The notes beneath the pieces were generated by a model, which searched no databases, had not been told where the DNA came from, and was given only the letters and a program-made list of their open reading frames with translations. Below are positions 1 to 7,659 of a stretch of DNA of 64,000 bases, one piece after another. Position numbers and translations under genes: made by a program. The DNA comes from Actinokineospora enzanensis DSM 44649. GTDB lineage: Bacteria; Actinomycetota; Actinomycetes; Mycobacteriales; Pseudonocardiaceae. The stretch is from assembly GCF_000374445.1 (NCBI RefSeq), contig NZ_KB894419.1:1-64000 (forward strand). Reading direction: 5' to 3'. Position 1 is the stretch's first letter, and each line of letters begins with the position of its first letter.

Positions 1-130
1 ACACCACACGACACGCCACCGAGGCAATCTCCGATCACTCATGAACCCATGAAGATCATCTCACAGGCGGCGCATCGACCCATTGAGGTCAAGGATCCCC
101 GGATTTCTACGTTACCGCTGGTAGGCGAGG

Positions 131-406
131 TTGTGCGCGGAGCTGTCCACAGGCGCCGTGGTGTGCGGGCTCGTCAAGTGGTGGTGTGCGGCCTGGGGAT
201 GGTTCAGCGGGGCTGTGGACAACTCGCCGGGGAACCCCCGGTTTCCACGCTACCGGCAGCAGCCACAGGCATGCGGCGGCTTGTCCACAGGGGTGCGGAG
301 GGGCAGGCGCGCGGCATGATTTGCTGTGACTGTGTCTACCCTGGGTAGCGTGGAATTTCGGGGGTTCCCTCACGGTTGTCCACAACCGCCGGATTCATCC
401 ACAGGC
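131..406. repeat. 62-bp repeat cluster A with DnaA-box words
   Basis: Gene-free stretch on the 3' side of ispH (1-435 holds no convincing gene). Two full copies of a roughly 62-bp unit are visible: 191-254 on the plus strand and 343-406 on the minus strand. Each unit reads, in order, a GCCTGTGGATG-like word, about ten bases, TGTGGACAAC, a GGGAACCCCCG core and a terminal CCACGCTACC. The nine-mer TGTGGACAA or its complement TTGTCCACA occurs at 214-222, 281-289 and 376-384, with CTGTCCACA at 143-151. These match the DnaA-box pattern of actinobacteria. A decayed partial copy ends near 116. The same family forms cluster B at 3948-4545. Confidence 0.8.
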
Positions 407-435
407 GCCGTAGCAGCCTTGACAACAGAGGAAGC

Positions 436-1389
436 TCAGGCCTTCAAAGCCTTGCGCAACTCCGCAGGCAACGCGAACGCCACCTTCTCGTTCGCCGTCG
501 TCACCTCATCAACCTGGCCATACCCACGTTCCGCGAGCCACCGAAGCAAGTCCATCACCAGGTTGTCCGGTACCGACGCACCGCTGGTGACACCCACCGT
601 GCTCACACCGTCCAACCACGACTCCTGGACCTCGTGCGCGAAGTCCACCAGGTACGCCGCGTCCGCGCCGGCTTGGAGGGCGACCTCGACCAGGCGCTTG
701 GAGTTGGACGAGTTCTGGGAGCCGACCACGAGCACGAGTTCGCACTCCGGGGCCAGCGCCTTGACCGCGACCTGCCGGTTCTGCGTCGCGTAACAGATGT
801 CGTCGCTCGGCGGGTTCTGCAGGTCGGGGAAGCGTTCGCGCAGTTGGTCGACGCGTTCCATGGTCTCGTCGACCGACAGTGTGGTCTGCGACAGCCAGAT
901 CACTTTGGACGGATCGCGGACCTCGACCTTCGCCACGTCCTCCGCCGTGTCCACCAGCTGCACGTGCTCGGGCGCCTCACCCGCCGTGCCCTCGACCTCC
1001 TCGTGCCCCTCGTGCCCGATGAGCAGGATGTCGTAGTCCTCCTTGGCGAACCGCCGGGCTTCGAAGTGGACCTTCGTGACCAGCGGGCACGTGGCGTCGA
1101 TGGTGCGCAGCCCGCGCTCCGCCGCCTGCTCGTGCACGGCCGGGGACACCCCGTGCGCGGAGAACACGACCAGTGCGCCCTCGGGGACCTCGTCCGCCTC
1201 GTCGACGAAGATGGCGCCGCGTTCGCGCAGGGTCTCCACCACGTGCCGGTTGTGGACGATCTCCTTGCGCACGTACACCGGCGCGCCGTAGGTCTCCAGC
1301 GCCTTCTCGACGGTGATCACCGCACGGTCGACGCCCGCGCAGTAGCCGCGCGGGTTGGCGAGCAGGACGCGTTTGGTGGGGGCGCTCAT
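436..1389 (-). CDS. ispH: 4-hydroxy-3-methylbut-2-enyl diphosphate reductase IspH (LytB)
   Basis: Last step of the MEP isoprenoid pathway: reduces HMBPP to IPP and DMAPP with a [4Fe-4S] cluster in the cytosol. The 317-residue product has the three cluster cysteines at the expected places: Cys17 (NPRGYCAGV), Cys101 (DATCPLV) and Cys199 ([11 protein letters not shown]). The AHGVSP motif is also present. The start at [10 protein letters not shown] is chosen because family proteins begin just before the first cysteine; an in-frame ATG 11 codons upstream adds residues unlike the family. It is transcribed away from the lipid-droplet/xseA genes, an arrangement like mycobacterial lytB2-Rv1109c-xseA-xseB. 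Confidence 0.97.
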   Translation of the reverse strand: MSAPTKRVLLANPRGYCAGVDRAVITVEKALETYGAPVYVRKEIVHNRHVVETLRERGAIFVDEADEVPEGALVVFSAHGVSPAVHEQAAERGLRTIDATCPLVTKVHFEARRFAKEDYDILLIGHEGHEEVEGTAGEAPEHVQLVDTAEDVAKVEVRDPSKVIWLSQTTLSVDETMERVDQLRERFPDLQNPPSDDICYATQNRQVAVKALAPECELVLVVGSQNSSNSKRLVEVALQAGADAAYLVDFAHEVQESWLDGVSTVGVTSGASVPDNLVMDLLRWLAERGYGQVDEVTTANEKVAFALPAELRKALKA

Positions 1390-1498
1390 GCCGTCCAGGG
1401 TACGGCGAGTTCCCGGACACACCGGGTGTGGTGTCGGACTCGCTGCGTTCGCCTAGGCTGCACTGGGCAGATCCACCGGACTCGGGCAGGCTGGTCAC

Positions 1499-2020
1499 AT
1501 GAAGTCTCTTCCCCTGCCGCTGCGCGTCGCGGCCGGGCTCGCGGTCACCGCCGTCGAACGGGCGCGGGACCTGCCGACCCGGATCGCCGGGCTGCCGGTG
1601 ACCGTGGCCAGCCAGGCGCTGCAGGTGTCCATGCGGGTGCAGCAGCACGTCACCGAGCTGGCCGTCAAGGGTGACGAGGCGCTGGCCTCGCTGCGCCCCG
1701 CCGAGGAGAATCCCGAGTGGGCGACTTTCGACGAGGACCTGGACGACGAGGCGCCCGCCGAGGACCACCGGCCCGCGTTCGACCGCGTCGAGGACGACGA
1801 ACCGGAGCAGGCCGAGGAGCTGTGGGACGAGCGGCGCGGCGCCCCGGCCTCGGTGGCGAGCTACGACGAGCTGTCCATGGCGCAGTTGCGCGCCCGGCTG
1901 CGCGCGCTGTCGGTCGACTCGCTGGAGGAGCTGCTCGACTACGAGCGCGCGCACCAGAACCGTCCCTCGTTCGTGAGCATGCTGACCCGACGCATCGCCA
2001 CTGTTCGTGATAACGCGTGA
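1499..2020 (+). CDS. lipid droplet-associated protein (Rv1109c-like)
   Basis: A 173-residue protein. The N-terminal 55 residues form amphipathic helix-like sequence ([20 protein letters not shown], then [18 protein letters not shown]). This is followed by a very acidic linker and a C-terminal helical segment ([19 protein letters not shown]). This layout and its position between ispH and xseA match the mycobacterial Rv1109c family, annotated as lipid droplet-associated. The function is inferred from synteny and composition; there is no catalytic motif. Its stop codon overlaps the GTG start of xseA (GTGA), so the two are probably translationally coupled. Confidence 0.75.
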   Translation: MKSLPLPLRVAAGLAVTAVERARDLPTRIAGLPVTVASQALQVSMRVQQHVTELAVKGDEALASLRPAEENPEWATFDEDLDDEAPAEDHRPAFDRVEDDEPEQAEELWDERRGAPASVASYDELSMAQLRARLRALSVDSLEELLDYERAHQNRPSFVSMLTRRIATVRDNA

Positions 2021-3261
2021 CCGGTCCGACCGCCGAAGAGCCGTGGCCGGTCCGCACGGTCGCCCGCAAGATCGCCGACTGGGTCAACCGGCTCGGCACC
2101 GTGTGGGTCGAGGGCCAGCTCACCCAGATCTCCGCCCGTCCGGGCACTGGGACCGCGTTTCTCACCCTGCGTGACCCGGCTGCGGACGTGTCGATGACGG
2201 TCACCTGCTCGACGCAGATGCTGCGTTCGCACGAACCGCCGCTGAGCGACGGAACTCGCGTTGTCGTACACGCGAAGCCGACATTCTTCCTGAACCGCGG
2301 AACGCTCAGCCTGCGTGCCGATGAAATCCGCGCGGTGGGCATCGGGGAATTGCTCGCCAGAATCGAAAGATTGCGCAGGCTGCTCGCCGCCGAAGGATTG
2401 TTCGACCCGCGACGGAAACGTAAGCCGCCGTTTCTTCCCACCAAAGTCGGCCTGATCACCGGTCGGGCCTCGGCGGCTGAACGGGACGTGCTGGCGAACG
2501 CGAGCGCGCGCTGGCCCGCCGTGCGGTTCCGGGTGGAGAACGTCGCGGTGCAGGGCGCGCTCGCCGTTCCACAAATCCTCGACGCGTTGCGCGTGCTCGA
2601 CCGTGACCCCGAGGTCGACGTGATCGTGATCGCGCGTGGCGGCGGCAGTGTCGAGGACCTGCTGCCGTTCTCCGACGAGGCACTGTGCCGCGCGGTGGCG
2701 GACTGCCGCACCCCGGTGCTCAGCGCGATCGGCCACGAACCGGATACGCCGCTGCTCGACCACGTCGCGGACGTCCGCTGCTCCACCCCGACCGACGCGG
2801 GAAAGCGGGTCGTCCCGGATGTCGCCGAGGAATCCACGCGCGTGCGACAACTTCGCGACCGGGCGCGACGCGCACTGCACGGATGGGTGGATCGCGAGGT
2901 CCGCGTGCTGGCGCAACTGCGCAGCAGGCCGGTATTGGCAGACCCGTTGACACCCCTGCACCGGCATGGCGAACAGGTGAATGCCCTGGTCGAACGGGCC
3001 AGGCGGGCATTGCTCGCGCGGCTGGCGCAGGAGCGGTCCGGGCTGGACGCGACGAAAGCCCGCTTGACGACCTTGGGACCAGCCGCCACGCTTGCCCGTG
3101 GGTATGCGGTCGTACAGCACACCGATGCCGACGGGACTCCCCGGGTTCTCCGCTCGATCGAGGACGCCACCGAGGGCACCGCCGTCCGCATCAGGCTCGC
3201 CGACGGTGCCCTGCACGCGGTCGTCACCGGCGACCGGGAAGCGGCAGGCGAAGGGAGGTAG
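2017..3261 (+). CDS. xseA: exodeoxyribonuclease VII large subunit
   Basis: Large subunit of exonuclease VII, which degrades single-stranded DNA to oligonucleotides together with XseB. The 414-residue protein has the N-terminal OB-fold ([20 protein letters not shown]), the catalytic-domain signatures [18 protein letters not shown] and [20 protein letters not shown], and [21 protein letters not shown] helical region and the C-terminal LARGYAVV motif follow. The GTG start overlaps the TGA of the preceding gene. It forms an operon with the next two genes. Confidence 0.97.
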   Translation: MTGPTAEEPWPVRTVARKIADWVNRLGTVWVEGQLTQISARPGTGTAFLTLRDPAADVSMTVTCSTQMLRSHEPPLSDGTRVVVHAKPTFFLNRGTLSLRADEIRAVGIGELLARIERLRRLLAAEGLFDPRRKRKPPFLPTKVGLITGRASAAERDVLANASARWPAVRFRVENVAVQGALAVPQILDALRVLDRDPEVDVIVIARGGGSVEDLLPFSDEALCRAVADCRTPVLSAIGHEPDTPLLDHVADVRCSTPTDAGKRVVPDVAEESTRVRQLRDRARRALHGWVDREVRVLAQLRSRPVLADPLTPLHRHGEQVNALVERARRALLARLAQERSGLDATKARLTTLGPAATLARGYAVVQHTDADGTPRVLRSIEDATEGTAVRIRLADGALHAVVTGDREAAGEGR

Positions 3262-3263
3262 CG

Positions 3264-3686
3264 GTGCGGCCCAGTCGGGAACCGACGTTCCTCCCGCTGA
3301 CCCTGTCCACGGTCGGGGCGGTGTGCGCGCGATCCGGCACCGAACCACGCGCCCAGGTGGTCCAGGCCACCGCCCGCCGCGCCGACTCGGCCGCCGCCGA
3401 GTGCTGGGCGGCGCTGCTCGCGGGCTGCGACGCCCCGGGCAGGCACCAGCTGCCGGGCAGGCTGCGCGAACTCTCGGAAGCCACCTCCGCCTACGCGGGC
3501 CACTCGTGGTGGCAGACCGCGGGCGCCTGTCACCGCGGCCGCATCGACCGCGCCCGCGCCCGCATCGAGGAGGCCGTCGCCGAACGCGACGGCGCCGACT
3601 TCGCCGAGGCGTTCGTCGGCTACGACCAGGCGGTCGCCACCGCCCTGGTCCGCGCCCACAACCGACTGGAGAGCACCCCCCGGTGA
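3264..3686 (+). CDS. conserved hypothetical protein between xseA and xseB
   Basis: A 140-residue, Ala/Arg-rich, probably helical protein starting at GTG behind a strong AAGGGAGGT ribosome site two bases after the xseA stop. It ends by GTGA overlap with xseB, so it is locked inside the exonuclease VII operon. I recognise no catalytic motif. Notable stretches are [18 protein letters not shown] near the N terminus and [20 protein letters not shown] in the middle. Because the subunit genes are usually adjacent, an accessory or regulatory role toward exonuclease VII is possible, but that is only inferred from position. Confidence 0.8.
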   Translation: MRPSREPTFLPLTLSTVGAVCARSGTEPRAQVVQATARRADSAAAECWAALLAGCDAPGRHQLPGRLRELSEATSAYAGHSWWQTAGACHRGRIDRARARIEEAVAERDGADFAEAFVGYDQAVATALVRAHNRLESTPR

Positions 3687-3883
3687 GCGAACCCGGCTAC
3701 GAGCAGGCCCGCGACGAACTGGTCGCCGTGGTGGCCAAACTGGAGGCGGGCGGACTGTCCCTAGAGGACTCCCTGATCCTCTGGGAACGCGGCGAGACCC
3801 TGGCCAAGATCTGCGACCGCCACCTCGCGGGCGCCCGCGAACGCGTTGAGACCGCCCTCGCCGCCGCCGAAGCCGACGACTGA
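3683..3883 (+). CDS. xseB: exodeoxyribonuclease VII small subunit
   Basis: A 66-residue protein of the usual XseB length. It carries the family signature around residues 5-45: [20 protein letters not shown] followed by [20 protein letters not shown]. Several copies bind the XseA helical region to form active exonuclease VII. The GTG start overlaps the stop of the preceding gene. It ends just before repeat cluster B, with no obvious conventional terminator in between. Confidence 0.95.
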   Translation: MSEPGYEQARDELVAVVAKLEAGGLSLEDSLILWERGETLAKICDRHLAGARERVETALAAAEADD

Positions 3884-3947
3884 TCTACCGTCTACGGGCG
3901 TAGTCGAACTCCCTGGCGGACCCCCGATCTCCACCCCACGACAGAAC

Positions 3948-4545
3948 CTGTGGATGACTCATCCCCATTGTGGATAACTCCCTGGGGACCCCCGAGGTCC
4001 ATTCTACCCGCGGGGCTAGGTCGGCCGCGACCATTAATGATCTTGCCTGTGGACAACCGTGTGGACACGGGTCGGTCAAGCGCTTGGCGAGGCCTGTGGA
4101 TGGTTTTGCGGGCTTGTGGACAACTCGCTGTGCCCCGGTTTTCACGCTACCCGAGCTGGGCTCGGGGTGAAGGGAACTGTCCACAGGGCTGGGATTTGCG
4201 TGGTGGGGAGAGCGGAGGGGTTGTCAAAGGCGTGGTGGGTGCCTGTGGATGGATTGCGGGCCATGTGGACAACTCGCCGGTGGACCCCCGGAATCGACGC
4301 TACGGGAGGTGGGTGTGCGATGCCAGGGTGAGGGTGCGGCTGTGGATGGTTTGGCGGGATGTGGATAACCGCGCTGGGAACCCCCGGATTCAACGCTACC
4401 TGGGCGCGGGCGCGTGGGGATAGGGGCGAGTTGGGGCTGTGGATGATTTCGGGGGATGTGGATAACTGGCCGGGACCCCCGAAATCAACGCTACTGGGTA
4501 GCGGGCGCGCGGCGATAGACGGCGACGTGAAGGGTGTGGATAACT
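3948..4545 (+). repeat. 62-bp repeat cluster B with DnaA-box words
   Basis: Gene-free stretch between the convergent 3' ends of xseB and the DUF6542-type gene. Copies of the 62-bp unit lie at 3948-4008, 4093-4151, 4241-4303, 4338-4400 and 4436-4495, all in the same orientation, with a truncated unit near 4535-4545 and a decayed one around 3901-3940. Each full unit carries TGTGGATG(G/A), about 11 bases, TGTGGA(T/C)AAC, then a GACCCCCG core and an ACGCTAC end. Nine-mers TGTGGATAA (complement of the DnaA box TTATCCACA) lie at 3969, 4360, 4457 and 4535. TGTGGACAA lies at 4048, 4115 and 4264. No dnaA, dnaN or AT-rich unwinding region is present. Confidence 0.85.
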
Positions 4546-4558
4546 GCCTGATCCGGCG

Positions 4559-5206
4559 CTAGCGGCTTTCTGGGCGCGGGCGGCGTGGGGGAGTGCGGTC
4601 TCGCGAGTCGCGGGTGGGGGACTGGCGGTCGCGGGAGGGGCGGTCCGCGGCGGGGCGGCGGTCGCCTGCGGGGCGGTCCTTGGTGGGACGGTCGCTGGCC
4701 GGGCGGCGGTCGGGGGTGCGGGTTGGTTTGGGGGCCCGGGTGCCGCGGTGGGGGTCGCGTTGGGTCAGGAGGCGGACTATGCCTAGGACCAGGGCTATGC
4801 CGGTGGCGATGGCCATGGTGGGGAAGTTGCTGGTCAGCGGGAGGCCGACGGAGAAGACCAGGTCGCGGAGGCCGCCGCTGTCGTCGGGGGCGAGGGCCAG
4901 GTTGGCGGTGATGGCGACGATGGCGAAGACCAGCGGAGGCTGGACCATGGGGGCGAAGATGTCGCGCCTGCGGACCAGGCAGATGGCGGCGACACAGCCG
5001 ATCACGTAGGCGTACTGGAAGACCTTGCCCAGGGTGTCCTGGCGCTGGGCGTCGACCAGGGCCGCGACCGCGGTGAGGCCGAAGGCGAGCAGGACGGCGC
5101 CCCACCAGGGCAGGCCGCGCGAGCGGCCGAGGATGGGGCGTTCGTCCCAGGTCGGCTCGGCGCGGTCGTTGTCAAGATCGCTGCGGCGCTCGCGTGTCGC
5201 GGTCAC
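4559..5206 (-). CDS. membrane protein with DUF6542-like core and charged tail
   Basis: A 215-residue protein. A short polar N terminus is followed by four probable membrane helices at about residues 33-140 (WWGAVLLAFGLTAVAALVDA, YAYVIGCVAAICLV, LVFAIVAITANLALA, TMAIATGIALVLGIVRLL). The C-terminal tail of about 75 residues is low-complexity Arg/Asp/Pro (repeats of DRP, DRR, SRD). The GTG start is chosen because residues upstream are unlike the family. The core resembles actinobacterial DUF6542 proteins, whose function I do not know. The tail could bind nucleic acid or an acidic partner, but this is only a guess. Confidence 0.7.
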   Translation of the reverse strand: MTATRERRSDLDNDRAEPTWDERPILGRSRGLPWWGAVLLAFGLTAVAALVDAQRQDTLGKVFQYAYVIGCVAAICLVRRRDIFAPMVQPPLVFAIVAITANLALAPDDSGGLRDLVFSVGLPLTSNFPTMAIATGIALVLGIVRLLTQRDPHRGTRAPKPTRTPDRRPASDRPTKDRPAGDRRPAADRPSRDRQSPTRDSRDRTPPRRPRPESR

Positions 5207-5443
5207 GCGGCCACAGTAGCCCGTCCGAGGAGCGGGGTGGCGGGGCTCGTCCGCAAGCAGCCGCCGGGACCACTCGTTGTTGTGATCCTCGCGTGTCGGA
5301 TTTGTCTGACCGGCGTGGTCACTCCGCACGCCACATCCCGTCTACGCGGTGCCGCTCGATCATCGGCATGGCGCATTTTGGGGGGCCTGCGCACACAATT
5401 ACGAGGCCATTCCGGCGGCAGCACCCAGCCACGCCGTCTGGTG

Positions 5444-6382
5444 CTAGTGGTCGTCCACGGCTCCGTTGAGGGTGACCACCGCTTCCTCCGCGCGGCGGAC
5501 CTCGGGCAATGGGCCGGGAGTGGCAGCAGCGTCGCGCAATGGTTCGACAGTCGAGCGGAATTGTTCCAGTGCGTCCAGCTCACGGCGGCGGGCGGACAGG
5601 AAACGCTGTAGGTGGGTGCTGGAGAGGTTTACCGCGTCGATTGCGGCGACGGCGGCGCGTTGGGCGGATTCGGCGCTCGCGCGTACCGCGGCGACGTCGG
5701 CGGCGATGGTGCGTTCGGTGGCGGCGAACAAAGCCGCTGAGGCGACCACGGCGAAACCGGTCGGGCCGCAGAGGAAGACGCGGCGGTCGAGGAGCCAGCG
5801 GAGGAGTTCCGGGTCGGTGTCGAGGGCGGCGACGACGGCCGCGTCGGAGGGGACGAACATGACCGTGCCGTAGATCGCGTCCGCCCAGCGCTGGTAGCCC
5901 TTGCCCGCGAGCTCGGCCGCGCGGGAGCGGATGTTGCGCACGTGCACGCGCAGTGCGTCTACCCGTTCCTCTGTGTCGTTGGTCTCCACTGCCTCCGCCC
6001 AGCACGCCATGCTCATCTTCGCGTCGACCGGCACCCTGCGGTCGCCGTCGACGACCAGGAGCAGGTCGGGGCGGACGGCTCCGCCGCCCGCCACATCGGT
6101 CTGGAGCGTGAAGTGCAGGCCCTCGCGCAGGCCGAGAGCGCGGGCGGTCTCCACCAGTACCTGCTCGCCCAGTTCGCCGCGGCCGCTGATGGACGCGAAC
6201 GCCACCTCGTAGCGGCGCAGGGCCAGCGACTGGGCGTCGGCGCGGGCGCGTTCGGCGGAGATCTCGGCGCGGGCGGCGTCGGCGCGGCGGACCGCGTCGG
6301 TGTAGAGGCGCCAGAACAGGGCTCCGGCCGCGACGAGCAGCAGCACGAGCACGGCGACGATCGTGCCCAGGACGGCGGTCAC
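5444..6382 (-). CDS. rmuC: DNA recombination protein RmuC
   Basis: A 312-residue protein with an N-terminal membrane anchor (VLGTIVAVLVLLLVAAGALF), a short coiled-coil (residues 30-60) and the RmuC nuclease-like core. The core includes VRPDLLLVVDGDRRVPVDAK, the conserved Asp-x-K context of the PD-(D/E)XK-like fold, then GYQRWADAIYGTVMFVPSDA and RVFLCGPTGFAVV. RmuC limits inversions and rearrangements in enteric bacteria. It is shorter than E. coli RmuC, as is usual in actinobacteria. It is transcribed divergently from sbcDC. Confidence 0.9.
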   Translation of the reverse strand: MTAVLGTIVAVLVLLLVAAGALFWRLYTDAVRRADAARAEISAERARADAQSLALRRYEVAFASISGRGELGEQVLVETARALGLREGLHFTLQTDVAGGGAVRPDLLLVVDGDRRVPVDAKMSMACWAEAVETNDTEERVDALRVHVRNIRSRAAELAGKGYQRWADAIYGTVMFVPSDAAVVAALDTDPELLRWLLDRRVFLCGPTGFAVVASAALFAATERTIAADVAAVRASAESAQRAAVAAIDAVNLSSTHLQRFLSARRRELDALEQFRSTVEPLRDAAATPGPLPEVRRAEEAVVTLNGAVDDH

Positions 6383-6516
6383 GGGTCGGCCTCCTCGGGA
6401 AGTGGTGTGGCTGCGGTGATCTCTACCGTATTCCCCCGACGGAACCAGGCTCGAACGGGCGTTCGACCGGCGAGCCTCCCCCGATCGGGGGGACGATCCG
6501 CCTAGCCTGGCGCGCC

Positions 6517-7659
6517 ATGCGGGTGCTGCACACCTCCGACTGGCACGTGGGGCGCACGTTCCACGGCCGGGACCTGCTTGCCGAGCAGGAGGCGGTGCTG
6601 GGGAGCCTGGCCGACCTGGTCGCGGACGAGCAGGTCGACGTGGTCGTGGTGTCCGGCGACCTCTACGACCGAGCGGTGCCCTCGGCCGAGGCGGTGGACG
6701 CCTGCACGCGCGTGCTGGGCGCGATCTCGGCGGCGGGCGCCCGGATCGTGATCACGCCCGGCAACCACGACTCCGCACCCCGGCTGGGCGCGTTCGCCGG
6801 GTTCGCCGCGGCCGGTGGTCTGTACCTGCGCACGACGATCGCCGAGCTGCACAGGCCGGTGCTGATCCCGGACGAGCACGGCCCGGTCGCTTTCTACGGC
6901 ATCCCCTACCTGGAGCCCGAGCTCGCCCGGCACGCCCTCGACGACCTGGAGCTGCGCGGGCACGCCGCGGTGCTGGGCGAGGCGATGCGGCGGATCACCC
7001 GGGACCTGGCGACGCGGCAGGCCAGGTCGGTCGTGCTCGCGCACGCGTTCGTCATCGGTGGCGAGGCCAGCGACTCCGAGCGCACGATCTCCGTCGGCGG
7101 TGTCCCGCACGTGCCCGCGGGGCTGTTCGACGGTGTGGACTACGCCGCGCTGGGGCACCTGCACGGGCCGCAAACGCTTGCCGAGCACCTGCGCTACTCC
7201 GGGAGCCCGATCGCGTACTCGTTCTCCGAGGCGCGGCAGCGCAAATCGGTGTGGTTGGTCGACCTCGACGCGCGCGGTCTGGCCGGGGTGGAGCGGCGGG
7301 AGTTGCCGGTGCCGCGCGCGCTGGGGACGTTGCGTGGCGACCTGACCGAGCTGTTGAGCGATCCGGTGCTGGAGACCGAGGTCGACAAGTTCCTCTCCAT
7401 CGAGCTGACCGACGTCGTGCGTCCCTTGGACGCCATGCGCCGGTTGCGTGAACGGTTCCCGCACGCGTTGCACCTCGACTGGCGTCCCGAGGGCGGTAGG
7501 CCTATCGCGCGCCGGTACACGGAAGCCGTGCGGGGGCGTACGGACGAGGAGGTCGCGTGCTGCTTCGTCGCCGATACGCGTAACAGCGCGCCCACGGAGT
7601 CCGAGCGTGCGTTGTTGCGTGAGGCGTTGGCCGCGGTTGCCGGGAAGGAGCCCGAGTGA
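6517..7659 (+). CDS. sbcD: exonuclease SbcCD, nuclease subunit SbcD
   Basis: Mre11-type nuclease subunit, 380 residues. It has the metallophosphoesterase motifs in order: HTSDWHVGRTFHG, VSGDLYDRAVPS, ITPGNHDSAPRLG, VLAHAFVIGG and YAALGHLHGPQ. The C-terminal capping domain follows. With SbcC it processes double-strand ends and hairpins. A TAGCCT -10-like hexamer lies 11 bases before the ATG and no clear ribosome site is present, so a very short or leaderless transcript is likely. It is coupled to sbcC by GTGA overlap. Confidence 0.97.
   Translation: MRVLHTSDWHVGRTFHGRDLLAEQEAVLGSLADLVADEQVDVVVVSGDLYDRAVPSAEAVDACTRVLGAISAAGARIVITPGNHDSAPRLGAFAGFAAAGGLYLRTTIAELHRPVLIPDEHGPVAFYGIPYLEPELARHALDDLELRGHAAVLGEAMRRITRDLATRQARSVVLAHAFVIGGEASDSERTISVGGVPHVPAGLFDGVDYAALGHLHGPQTLAEHLRYSGSPIAYSFSEARQRKSVWLVDLDARGLAGVERRELPVPRALGTLRGDLTELLSDPVLETEVDKFLSIELTDVVRPLDAMRRLRERFPHALHLDWRPEGGRPIARRYTEAVRGRTDEEVACCFVADTRNSAPTESERALLREALAAVAGKEPE

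Noticed and set aside
3884..4558. Chromosomal replication origin
   Set aside because: DnaA-box words are dense, but neither dnaA nor dnaN is adjacent, no AT-rich unwinding region is present, and the boxes belong to a longer repeat that also occurs near position 200-400.
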